From NCBI GenBank assembly GCA_003525045.1, contig DQGF01000146.1, positions 1 to 5,368 of the forward strand: a stretch of DNA of 5,368 nt, read 5' to 3'. The notes under the pieces were generated by a model, which had not been told where the DNA came from, did not search any database, and saw nothing but the letters and a program-made list of their open reading frames with translations. This document shows positions 1 through 5,368 of the stretch, piece after piece. Each line of letters begins with the position of its first letter. The first letter of the stretch is position 1. Both the position numbers and the translations under genes were made by a program. This stretch comes from Pseudomonas sp. GTDB lineage: Bacteria; Pseudomonadota; Gammaproteobacteria; Pseudomonadales; Pseudomonadaceae.

Positions 1-873
1 GAACGACAGACTGCCCTCGACCCGTGCCAGCAGCAGCAATTGTTCAAGGGTCCGGTGCAGACGATCGGCACCCTCTTCGGCCCGGGCCAGGGACTGATCC
101 CGGGCCGCGCCGTCGGTCATGCGTGCCACTTGCAGGTGAGTCTTGATCGCTGTCAGCGGGCTGCGCAATTCGTGGGCCGCGTCACCGGTCAGGCGGCGCT
201 CGCGCTCGATGGTCTTGCCGATCCGCTGCAACAGCTGGTTCTGGGTATCGAGCAAGGGTTGCAGTTCACTGGGCAGCGGCTGGATCTGCAACGGCTCCAG
301 GGAGTCGGCGCTGCGCCGCATCAGCGCATCGCGCATGCGATTGAGCGGCGCCAGCCCCTGGCCGATCCCCAGCCAGAGCAGGCACAGGCAGCCAAGTAGC
401 GCCACGCCCACCGGCACCGAAGCGGCGAGCAGGATCGACATGTTCAGGGCCTCGCGCTCGATCTGCCGGTCGGCGGTGGTGATGCGCAGATCGCCACGGG
501 CCAGGGTGAAACTGCGCCACGGCGCGCCGTCGATCATCTGATCGTGGAAGCCCATCTTCTCGGCTTCCAGGGTTTGTTGCGGGTCAGTGTGACTGCGGGC
601 GAGGATTTCGCCGCGCAACGAGCTGACCTGACAGGCCATGCCGCCAGGGATGTTCAGTTGTTCGGCACTGAAATGGGTGCCCTCGCCCTTGCTTGGCAAC
701 GCCGGCAATTGCTCCATCAGCCCGGCGACCATGCGCGCCGATGCCACCAGCCGCTGGTCGAGGGAAAACATCATTTGATTGCGCAGGTCGCTGAGCATCC
801 AGGCCGCCGCCAGGGCCCAGATCAGCGCAAAAGCGGCACCTAGAGTCAGGCTCAGGCGCAAACGCAGGCTCAT
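1..873 (-). CDS. dsbS: Sensor histidine kinase, DsbS-like (partial, C-terminus beyond the left edge)
   Basis: Inner-membrane kinase/phosphatase partner of the adjacent regulator. The visible 291 residues show TM1 at about residues 8-28, a periplasmic sensor domain at about 29-144, TM2 at about 145-169, a HAMP-like linker, and the dimerisation/phosphoacceptor helix LTGDAAHELRSPLTAIKTHL with His234. The ATP-binding domain is outside the window. The overall plan is that of QseC/PmrB-type kinases. The sensor domain holds one cysteine, Cys81, or Cys82 if translation starts at the GTG one codon upstream (876). From memory, Cys82 of P. aeruginosa DsbS is needed for copper sensing, so the numbering fits the GTG start. 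A GGAG lies 10 bases before that GTG and 13 before the ATG, which also leans to GTG. The start overlaps the regulator stop (GTGATG), so the two genes are very likely translationally coupled. Kinase identity is secure; the DsbS assignment rests on synteny and the cysteine. Confidence 0.9.
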   Translation of the reverse strand, partial: MSLRLRLSLTLGAAFALIWALAAAWMLSDLRNQMMFSLDQRLVASARMVAGLMEQLPALPSKGEGTHFSAEQLNIPGGMACQVSSLRGEILARSHTDPQQTLEAEKMGFHDQMIDGAPWRSFTLARGDLRITTADRQIEREALNMSILLAASVPVGVALLGCLCLLWLGIGQGLAPLNRMRDALMRRSADSLEPLQIQPLPSELQPLLDTQNQLLQRIGKTIERERRLTGDAAHELRSPLTAIKTHLQVARMTDGAARDQSLARAEEGADRLHRTLEQLLLLARVEGSLSF

Positions 874-1553
874 CACTTCGATTGATCTCCGCCATCCGCC
901 GGCCCCAGGCGATAACCCAGGCCGCGCACGGTCTCGACAATGCCGTTACCCAGTTTACGCCTAAGGTGATGGATATGAACGTTGAGGGCGTTGCTCTCCA
1001 GTTCGTCGTTGAAGCCGTAGACGCTGTCCTTCAGCTGTTCGGTGGACAGCACCCGGCCACGGTTATGCAACAAGGCCTGCAACAGCGACTGCTCACGACG
1101 CGAAAGGTCCACCGGCTGGCCGCCGAGCATGGTTTCGCGGCTGCTTGGGTCGTACGTCAGGGCACCGTGCTCGATCAGGTTGACGCTGCGCCCGGCCACC
1201 CGTCGCAACAAGGTGTGCAGGCGCGCCGCCAGTTCGCGTAGATCGAAGGGTTTAAGCAGGTAATCGTCGGCACCGGCCTGCAAGCCGTCGACACGGTCGG
1301 TGACCGAGTCCCGCGCGGTGAGGATCAGCACCGGAATCTCCAGGCCATGATGGCGTAACTGCTGCAACAGCTTCAGCCCGTCCTCATCGGGAAGGCCGAG
1401 ATCGAGCACCATTACATCGAACTCGGCTACCTTGAGCATCGCCCGGGCGGCCGAGGCCGTGGCGACGTGTTCCACCGTCAGCCCTTGGGCGGTGAGCCCT
1501 GCGACGATGCCGCTGGCGATTAGCTCATCGTCTTCGCAAACCAGTACGTGCAT
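873..1553 (-). CDS. dsbR: OmpR/PhoB-family response regulator, DsbR-like
   Basis: A 226-residue DNA-binding response regulator of normal family length. The receiver domain (about 1-117) has the acidic pocket Asp8/Asp9, phosphoacceptor Asp51 (VLDLGLPDEDG), switch Thr79 (LTARD) and Lys101 (KPFD). The winged-helix output domain (about 125-217) has the recognition helix NALNVHIHHLRRKL and the closing hairpin VRGLGYRL. The start MHVLVCEDDE is chosen because it opens the receiver fold directly and has an AGGA seven bases upstream; the open frame extends to 1655, but the extra residues resemble no domain. It forms an operon with the kinase on the same strand. It faces away from dsbD, the arrangement known for P. 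aeruginosa PA2479, where (as I recall) DsbR activates dsbDEG and dsbB in response to copper. Its own upstream region has a degenerate copy of the putative operator near dsbD, so autoregulation is plausible. The family is certain; the specific role is inferred from context. Confidence 0.95.
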   Translation of the reverse strand: MHVLVCEDDELIASGIVAGLTAQGLTVEHVATASAARAMLKVAEFDVMVLDLGLPDEDGLKLLQQLRHHGLEIPVLILTARDSVTDRVDGLQAGADDYLLKPFDLRELAARLHTLLRRVAGRSVNLIEHGALTYDPSSRETMLGGQPVDLSRREQSLLQALLHNRGRVLSTEQLKDSVYGFNDELESNALNVHIHHLRRKLGNGIVETVRGLGYRLGPADGGDQSK

Positions 1554-1593
1554 GGGGGCTTCCTGAGCAAAAAAGCGAGTGAAGCAAATGAGG

Positions 1594-1610
1594 ATTAAGC
1601 CGCAATTATG
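1594..1610 (-). promoter_or_regulatory. Candidate degenerate DsbR box upstream of dsbR
   Basis: Read on the minus strand this is CATAAT-N5-CTTAAT, two hexamers offset by 11 bases and ending 41 bases before the dsbR start codon. The geometry equals that of the perfect repeat upstream of dsbD (GTTAAT-N5-GTTAAT) and the PmrA/QseB-type operators known for this regulator class. One hexamer, CATAAT, also resembles a -10 element, so chance AT-rich similarity cannot be excluded. Its role in autoregulation is an inference. Confidence 0.35.
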
Positions 1611-1693
1611 GCAAGGTCCATCGCAGACGAGAAGCAGAGCCGTGCGCCCGCACATCTTTGTATATTAGTGGTTATCAATAATCATATTGCTGT

Positions 1694-1740
1694 TTTGAAT
1701 TTTTCAAATCGCACCACTTTCAAACTGAAACAACTTTCAC
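1694..1740. repeat. Cluster of TTTCA/TGAAA half-sites
   Basis: TTTCA occurs at 1702, 1718 and 1735 in the same orientation, with 16- and 17-base steps. TGAAA at 1726-1730 makes an inverted pair with each of the two right-hand copies (TTTCA-N3-TGAAA and TGAAA-N4-TTTCA). TTTGAA-N3-TTCAAA at 1694-1708 is a further perfect inverted repeat. This may be an operator for an unidentified regulator of the downstream gene; no known consensus is claimed. Confidence 0.35.
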
Positions 1741-1749
1741 AATAAAAAA

Positions 1750-1777
1750 TTACGAGACAGCAATGCTTCAGGATAAT
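1750..1777 (+). promoter_or_regulatory. Possible sigma-70 promoter for the hemopexin-like gene
   Basis: GATAAT at 1772-1777 matches five of six bases of the -10 consensus. TTACGA at 1750-1755 is a weak -35 with a 16-base spacer. Transcription would start near 1784 and give a leader of about 180 bases. The weak -35 next to the upstream half-site cluster would suit an activated promoter. This rests on motif reading only. Confidence 0.25.
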
Positions 1778-1800
1778 CTGGTTACAGCATCAAAATCCGA

Positions 1801-1966
1801 ACACCATCAATCACATTCAGTTTTGACACACAACCATAGAACCAGCGACAAACTTACCCCGAAACCTCAAAACACTTTCAACAACGAAGACCAACACAAC
1901 ACACACTCCAAATCACAGCCTTAAAACAGCAACACAAAACAACCAACCACAATAAGGAAATTAAAA
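1801..1966 (+). promoter_or_regulatory. A/C-rich, G-poor untranslated leader and ribosome binding site
   Basis: This stretch before the hemopexin-like gene holds only 12 G in 166 bases; in 1861-1950 I count 32 C against 5 G. Such a strand is expected to be unstructured. It would suit Rho loading (C-rich, G-poor) or Hfq/Crc binding to A-rich triplets: AACAACGA (1879-1886) and AACAACCA (1938-1945) each match seven of eight positions of the Pseudomonas AANAANAA motif. The ribosome binding site AAGGAA (1954-1959) lies seven bases before the ATG at 1967. Composition is seen directly; the regulatory roles are inference. Confidence 0.5.
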
Positions 1967-2707
1967 ATGCCCACTCTAAAAAACTTTACTGCCGTTGATT
2001 GGCGCGCAGGGAAAGACAAGTGCTTCTTCTTTTTCAAAGACAGCAATACTTACAGTCGATTCGATATCGGTGACAACCGGGTGCCTGAGGGTTATCCCAG
2101 AAAAATCAATTATGGCAACTGGCACGACTTTCACCAAAACGCCAGAACCCTGCGATTCGGGTTCACGACCACAGGCGTTGAAAGTGAAGTTGGAAGGGGT
2201 CTTGATCAGGATTTTCTCTGGTTCTTTTATTACGATGGCGACACACCAATGGTGTGCAAATATGATCAAGATGATGACAAGGTAATAAGGAATTCTCGCG
2301 TTGCACATTCGCCATGGCACACCATTCTTCCGTATTTTGATCGTATCGTCGCAGGCATATGGTGGAGGACCTATAGCCCAAGTATGCCCGGGAAGTTTCG
2401 ATTTCTCATGAACGACGGCAACTCATTGTCGCTTGACTGGAATTTACCTCAGCGCCCTCCAGCTTTTAAGGAGGGGATCCATGAATTGAACTTCGAGCCC
2501 ATCACCAACCGCACATGGCCTGGCCTGGAGCCCTACAAGGATCGGATCATTACCGCTGTACAAAACGATCGAACATGGGCTGACAGTTACATCTACATTT
2601 TCCTGACTGATAACGAATACATCACCTACAATCTCCCGGGCAACAAAGTCGAATACGGCCCTAGAAAAGTCAACGATGGCACCTGGCCCGGACTGCTACG
2701 CGGATGA
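1967..2707 (+). CDS. Hemopexin-like repeat protein (four-bladed propeller)
   Basis: A 246-residue protein with four imperfect repeats of about 50-60 residues that I read as hemopexin-type blades: residues ~7-55 (FFFFKDSNTYSRFDI..GYPRKI..NWHDF), ~61-120 (ending PWHTI), ~126-187 (ending TWPGL) and ~192-243 (YIYIFLTDNEYITYNL..YGPRKV..TWPGL). Blades 1 and 4 show the family pattern most clearly: aromatic strand, [EY]Y.x[YF] strand, basic/Pro turn, then W-x-x-[LF]. No signal peptide, lipobox or membrane segment is visible, so it looks cytosolic or released by another route. It has two cysteines (19 and 97). Start: ATG with AAGGAA seven bases before. G+C is clearly lower than in the flanking dsb genes (about 38-52% in two 60-base samples), and P. 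aeruginosa lacks a gene here as I recall, suggesting acquisition. Bacterial relatives (e.g. Photorhabdus photopexins) and plant albumin-2 proteins share the fold; ligand and role are unknown. The fold call is from eye only. Confidence 0.7.
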   Translation: MPTLKNFTAVDWRAGKDKCFFFFKDSNTYSRFDIGDNRVPEGYPRKINYGNWHDFHQNARTLRFGFTTTGVESEVGRGLDQDFLWFFYYDGDTPMVCKYDQDDDKVIRNSRVAHSPWHTILPYFDRIVAGIWWRTYSPSMPGKFRFLMNDGNSLSLDWNLPQRPPAFKEGIHELNFEPITNRTWPGLEPYKDRIITAVQNDRTWADSYIYIFLTDNEYITYNLPGNKVEYGPRKVNDGTWPGLLRG

Positions 2708-2735
2708 ATCTCACCAAGGGCCATGGCACTACTGC

Positions 2736-2764
2736 GCGGCGGTTAATCATCGGTTAATCGCCGC
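2736..2764. repeat. 11-bp inverted repeat between the hemopexin-like gene and dsbD
   Basis: GCGGCGGTTAA (2736-2746) pairs with TTAATCGCCGC (2754-2764) across a seven-base loop; ten Watson-Crick pairs plus one G-U would form in RNA. It begins 28 bases after the hemopexin-like stop, so it could end that transcript, but no T-run follows. It also contains the direct repeat treated as an operator, so the symmetry may belong to protein binding instead. Confidence 0.6.
2740..2759 (+). promoter_or_regulatory. Candidate DsbR operator: CGGTTAATC direct repeat
   Basis: CGGTTAATC occurs at 2740-2748 and 2751-2759, a perfect nine-base direct repeat with an 11-base period (one helical turn). The core GTTAAT-N5-GTTAAT has the geometry of PmrA- and QseB-type boxes bound by tandem OmpR-family dimers. 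It ends 47 bases upstream of dsbD, where an activator would sit close to the -35. With the regulator gene next door, DsbR is the natural candidate. The repeat is seen directly; the binding protein is inferred. Confidence 0.65.
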
Positions 2765-2770
2765 CTTCCA

Positions 2771-2799
2771 TTGTGCACTCCACTTGCACAAGGACAAGG
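2771..2799 (+). promoter_or_regulatory. Leader inverted repeat next to the dsbD ribosome binding site
   Basis: TTGTGC (2771-2776) and GCACAA (2786-2791) form a six-base inverted repeat with a nine-base loop. The right arm reaches into AGGA (2791-2794). A second purine tract, AAGG at 2796-2799, lies seven bases before the ATG at 2807 and is the likely Shine-Dalgarno. The hairpin could modulate initiation, or be a dyad operator near the promoter. Confidence 0.35.
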
Positions 2800-2806
2800 C
2801 TTTGCC

Positions 2807-4543
2807 ATGCGTCGACTTTTTTTCTTCTTTGCTCTCTTGATCTCGGGTCTGGCCCAGGCAGGGACTGATCCATTCGCGACCAAACCCGACTTTCTTCCCG
2901 TCGGCAAAGCGTTCATTTTCACATCCGAACGTCTCGAAACCGGTGAGACCCAGCTCTATTGGCAGATCGCCGACGGTTACTACCTCTATCAGCAGCGCCT
3001 GAAATTCGACGGATTATCCCCGCAGTTCAAACCTGCACTGCCGGAGGGCGAGTCGCACAGCGATGAGTTCTTTGGCGAGCAGCAGGTCTATCGGCAAGGC
3101 CTGGAGCTGAAAATTGCGGCCGGTGCCACGGGCCAGATCAAGGTCGTCTTCCAGGGCTGTGCCGATGCAGGTCTTTGTTATCCGCCGCAAACTCAGGTTG
3201 TAGATCTGGGCGCAAAAGCTGCCACGGCAGCGGCTGACGAAGCACCGGATCAAGCCTTGGCCAGCGATCTGCAACAACGGGCGCTGGGCTGGAGCTTGCT
3301 GGTGTTCTTCGGTCTTGGCTTGCTGCTGGCCTTCACCCCTTGCTCATTGCCGATGCTGCCGATTCTGGCCGGTTTGATCGTCGGCAGCGGTGCCTCACCC
3401 AAACGGGGTTTTGCGCTGGCCACCAGCTACGTCGTCAGCATGGCGCTGGTGTATGCGGCGATGGGCGTCCTGGCCTCGCTGCTCGGGGCAAACCTGCAAG
3501 CGCTGTTGCAAAATCCCTGGTTGCTGGGCAGTTTCGCCGCCGTGTTCGTGCTGCTGGCGCTACCCATGTTCGGCTTTTTCGAGTTGCAACTGCCGGTAGC
3601 AGTGCGCGACCGACTGGAAAACGTTTCGCGCAATCAGCGCGGCGGCAGCCTGATCGGCGCTGGCGTACTGGGGGCGTTGTCCGGCTTGCTGGTCGGACCC
3701 TGCATGACCGCCCCGCTGGCGGGTGCCTTGCTCTATATCGCACAAAGCGGCAACGCGCTACATGGCGGGCTGATCCTGTTCGCCATGGGCATCGGCATCG
3801 GTGTGCCGCTGCTGTTGCTGGTAACGGTCGGCAATCGCTTCCTGCCTAAACCCGGCGCGTGGATGAATCTGCTCAAAGGCGTGTTCGGCTTCCTGTTCCT
3901 TGCCACCGCGCTGCTGATGCTGCGTCCTGTGCTGGCTGAATCGCTGTGGGTCGGGCTGTGTGGTGCGTTGCTGCTGGTCGCCGCTTACAGTGCCTGGAAA
4001 CAGTCGGAAGGTTTCGGTCGCGTCGCCCACCTGTTCGGCGCCAGTTCGCTGTTGCTGGGCTTGTGGGGAGGTCTGCTGATGATTGGTGCCGCTGGCGGCA
4101 GTGATGATATTTACAAGCCACTGCAGGTCTACAGCGCGACAAACTCAGGCAGCGCCGCAAGCCCTGTCGGTCACGACGCCTTCACCACGGTCAAGGACCC
4201 CGCCGCCCTGCAACGGGAACTCGATGCGGCACAGGCACAAGGCCAATGGGTGCTGCTGGACTACTACGCCGACTGGTGCGTGTCGTGCAAGGTCATGGAA
4301 AAACAGGTGTTTGGCAAAGCCCACGTACTGCAAGCCTTGAGCGATGTGCGCTTGCTACGGCTGGACGTCACCGCCGACAATGCGGCCAGCCGCGAACTGC
4401 TCGGCCGTTATAAAGTGCCGGGGCCGCCGAGCCTGCTGTGGATCGGCGCCGACGGCATCGAGCGCCGCAGCCAGCGCATCACCGGCGAGGTCAATGCCGA
4501 CACCTTCCTGCAACGTTGGTCCACCACCCGAGACGCCCGTTGA
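2807..4543 (+). CDS. dsbD: Thiol:disulfide interchange protein DsbD
   Basis: Carries electrons from cytosolic thioredoxin across the inner membrane to periplasmic Dsb and TlpA partners. The 578 residues show a signal peptide (MRRLFFFFALLISGLAQA, cleavage after Ala18), the immunoglobulin-like alpha domain with Cys118/Cys124 (QGCADAGLCYPP), an eight-helix beta domain (about 163-430) with Cys179 (FTPCSLPMLP) and Cys299 (VGPCMTAPLAG), and the C-terminal thioredoxin-like gamma domain with Cys491-Val-Ser-Cys494 (ADWCVSCKVMEK) and a cis-Pro region near residue 540 (VPGPPSLLW). All six catalytic cysteines of the family are present, and the length matches E. coli DsbD. The ATG at 2807 is preferred over a TTG at 2771 because it starts the signal peptide and has AAGG seven bases upstream. 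First gene of the dsbDE(G) unit; its stop overlaps the next start by one base. Control by the divergent DsbRS pair is likely through the direct repeat upstream. Confidence 0.97.
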   Translation: MRRLFFFFALLISGLAQAGTDPFATKPDFLPVGKAFIFTSERLETGETQLYWQIADGYYLYQQRLKFDGLSPQFKPALPEGESHSDEFFGEQQVYRQGLELKIAAGATGQIKVVFQGCADAGLCYPPQTQVVDLGAKAATAAADEAPDQALASDLQQRALGWSLLVFFGLGLLLAFTPCSLPMLPILAGLIVGSGASPKRGFALATSYVVSMALVYAAMGVLASLLGANLQALLQNPWLLGSFAAVFVLLALPMFGFFELQLPVAVRDRLENVSRNQRGGSLIGAGVLGALSGLLVGPCMTAPLAGALLYIAQSGNALHGGLILFAMGIGIGVPLLLLVTVGNRFLPKPGAWMNLLKGVFGFLFLATALLMLRPVLAESLWVGLCGALLLVAAYSAWKQSEGFGRVAHLFGASSLLLGLWGGLLMIGAAGGSDDIYKPLQVYSATNSGSAASPVGHDAFTTVKDPAALQRELDAAQAQGQWVLLDYYADWCVSCKVMEKQVFGKAHVLQALSDVRLLRLDVTADNAASRELLGRYKVPGPPSLLWIGADGIERRSQRITGEVNADTFLQRWSTTRDAR

Positions 4544-5368
4544 TGCTGACCTTTACCCTCGGCACCTTTGCCATTGCGCTTAATCACCTGCTGTTGATCA
4601 GCGCCTTGGCGTTGGCGACCTTCGTCGGCTGGCGGGTGGCCAAGCGCGGTGGCGAGAATCCCGAGTCGGTGCTGTTCAGTCTGTTCCTGCTGGCCATGCT
4701 GGCGGCGCGCGTGGGTTTTGTCGCCATTTACTGGACCCATTATCGGGACGATCCGTGGCAGATGATCGACCTGCGCGACGGCGGTTTCCTCGCCTGGCCG
4801 GGCGTGATCGTGCTGCTGCTCGCCGCCTTGTTTCGAGGCTGGCGTCGCCCCGGCTTGCGCCGTCCCCTGGGATTTGGCGTGGCCAGCGGTCTGGCGTTCT
4901 GGCTGCTGGCGACGTTCTCCCTGACGATTTACGAGCAAGGCACTCGCCTGCCGGAAATCACTCTGCGCAATGCCGCCGGTGAGACCGTGCAGTTGGCCGA
5001 CTATAAAGGCGGCCCGCTGGTCATCAATCTCTGGGCCACCTGGTGCCCGCCATGCCGTCGGGAAATGCCGGTACTGGAAGGCGCCCAGCAACAGCGCCCG
5101 GACCTGACCTTCCTCTTCGTCAACCAGGCCGAAAGCATGCAAAGCGTCAGCACCTTCCTGGAAACCCAGGGCCTGAGCCTGTCCAACGTCTTGTTCGATG
5201 GCAGCGGCCGATTGGGCCAGGCCGTCGGCTCCATGGCATTGCCGACTACGCTGTTCTATAGCCCCGAAGGTCACTTGCTGGGCAGCCATTTGGGGGAGCT
5301 GTCGGAAGCGAGCCTGGCCCGCGCCCTGGAAAACTTCGACACCTCGAATCCTGCCATACCAGCCACTT
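4543..5368 (+). CDS. dsbE: Membrane-anchored TlpA/DsbE-like thiol:disulfide oxidoreductase (partial at right edge)
   Basis: The first 275 residues are visible without a stop. The N-terminal ~130 residues are membrane-embedded (hydrophobic segments at about 9-29, 44-64, 86-98 and 108-128). They resemble a fragment of prolipoprotein diacylglyceryl transferase (ARVGFVAIYW..RDGGFLAWPG), but the usual histidine of the Lgt GGxxFHGG motif is replaced, so acyl transfer is not expected. From about 135 follows a TlpA/ResA-type thioredoxin domain: PEITLRNAAGETVQLADYKG, WATWCPPCRREMP with Cys168 and Cys171, and cis-Pro234 (ALPTT). The domain would face the periplasm and be reduced by DsbD. The TGATG overlap with dsbD means coupled translation; no strong ribosome binding site is visible. 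It corresponds in position to PA2477, called dsbE in the P. aeruginosa dsbDEG operon as I recall. It is not the cytochrome c maturation CcmG/DsbE, as there is no ccm context. The visible part already spans nearly the whole thioredoxin fold, so the stop is probably just beyond the edge. Confidence 0.9.
   Translation, partial: MLTFTLGTFAIALNHLLLISALALATFVGWRVAKRGGENPESVLFSLFLLAMLAARVGFVAIYWTHYRDDPWQMIDLRDGGFLAWPGVIVLLLAALFRGWRRPGLRRPLGFGVASGLAFWLLATFSLTIYEQGTRLPEITLRNAAGETVQLADYKGGPLVINLWATWCPPCRREMPVLEGAQQQRPDLTFLFVNQAESMQSVSTFLETQGLSLSNVLFDGSGRLGQAVGSMALPTTLFYSPEGHLLGSHLGELSEASLARALENFDTSNPAIPAT

Larger units (their letters stand above)
1554..1966. other. Long divergent intergenic region with a base-composition break
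   Basis: This 413-base gap has no convincing gene. Bases 1554-1655 resemble the GC-rich neighbouring DNA and contain the regulator's ribosome binding site and a candidate DsbR box. From about 1655 the sequence becomes AT-rich (around one third G+C at 1741-1800). Bases 1694-1740 hold several TTTCA/TGAAA half-sites. On the minus strand TTGAAA (1702-1707) and TATGAT (1681-1686) could form a promoter towards dsbR, but the 15-base spacer is short. A perfect TTGACA at 1823-1828 on the plus strand has no good partner -10. Bases 1801-1966 form an A/C-rich leader. A 53-codon open frame at 1763-1924 is discussed as a finding. Confidence 0.8.

Noticed and set aside
40..940. Several open frames within the kinase region on either strand
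   Set aside because: They overlap the clear histidine kinase reading frame and have no domain content.
1554..1655. N-terminal extension of the response regulator to 1655
   Set aside because: The extra 34 residues match no receiver structure, and the internal ATG at 1553 has a good AGGA site and opens the fold directly.
1588..1668. 26-codon plus-strand open frame in the dsbR upstream region
   Set aside because: No ribosome binding site, no recognisable features, and it overlaps the dsbR control region on the other strand.
1823..1851. Promoter from the perfect TTGACA at 1823-1828
   Set aside because: No acceptable -10 hexamer lies 16-18 bases downstream (CGACAA, GACAAA), so the match is probably chance.
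2724..2738. Sigma-54 promoter from TGGCAC followed by GC
   Set aside because: The distance between the GG and GC elements does not fit the -24/-12 spacing.
2771..2806. TTG start for DsbD at 2771
   Set aside because: It would place twelve residues before a clear signal peptide and would use the inverted-repeat region as coding sequence.
4408..5289. Long 293-codon minus-strand open frame
   Set aside because: It lies antisense to the end of dsbD and the TlpA-like gene, is Gln/Ala/Gly-rich without domains, and is a typical GC-rich shadow frame.

Overview
The window looks like chromosomal DNA of a fluorescent-type Pseudomonas. The coding DNA is GC-rich, and the gene order matches a locus known from P. 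aeruginosa (PA2480-PA2479 divergent from PA2478-PA2477-PA2476, i.e. dsbS-dsbR // dsbD-dsbE-dsbG). I made the assignment by reading the proteins and recalling that synteny; no database was searched.

Layout. Positions 1-873 (minus strand) hold the N-terminal 291 residues of a membrane sensor histidine kinase (DsbS-like), cut by the window edge. It overlaps the stop of a complete OmpR-family response regulator (DsbR-like, 873-1553, minus). From 1554 to 1966 lies a 413-base intergenic region. Its first ~100 bases are GC-rich, like the regulator. It then turns abruptly AT-rich, and towards its right end it becomes an A/C-rich, almost G-free leader. Positions 1967-2707 (plus) encode a 246-residue protein that I read as a four-bladed hemopexin-type propeller. 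It is lower in GC than its neighbours and is, as I recall, absent from the P. aeruginosa locus, so it looks like an accessory insertion. A 99-base gap (2708-2806) carries a perfect 9-bp direct repeat with 11-bp spacing and two inverted repeats. Positions 2807-4543 encode a complete DsbD thiol:disulfide transporter. It overlaps by one base a membrane-anchored TlpA/DsbE-like thioredoxin (4543 onward) that runs off the right edge; a dsbG homologue would be expected next.

How it works together. In P. aeruginosa, as I recall, DsbS senses copper in the periplasm and DsbR then activates dsbDEG, so that disulfide isomerisation and reduction can repair copper-oxidised envelope proteins. Here the direct repeat CGGTTAATC-AT-CGGTTAATC, just upstream of dsbD, is a strong candidate DsbR operator. 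A degenerate copy with the same 11-bp spacing lies upstream of dsbR and suggests autoregulation. The hemopexin-like gene sits between regulator and target, and the operator lies on the dsbD side of it. DsbD would carry electrons from the cytosol to the periplasmic side, where the DsbE/TlpA-like protein and the predicted DsbG would use them.

The less ordinary parts are the inserted hemopexin-like gene with its G-poor leader, the paired putative DsbR boxes, and the Lgt-like membrane portion fused to the TlpA domain.
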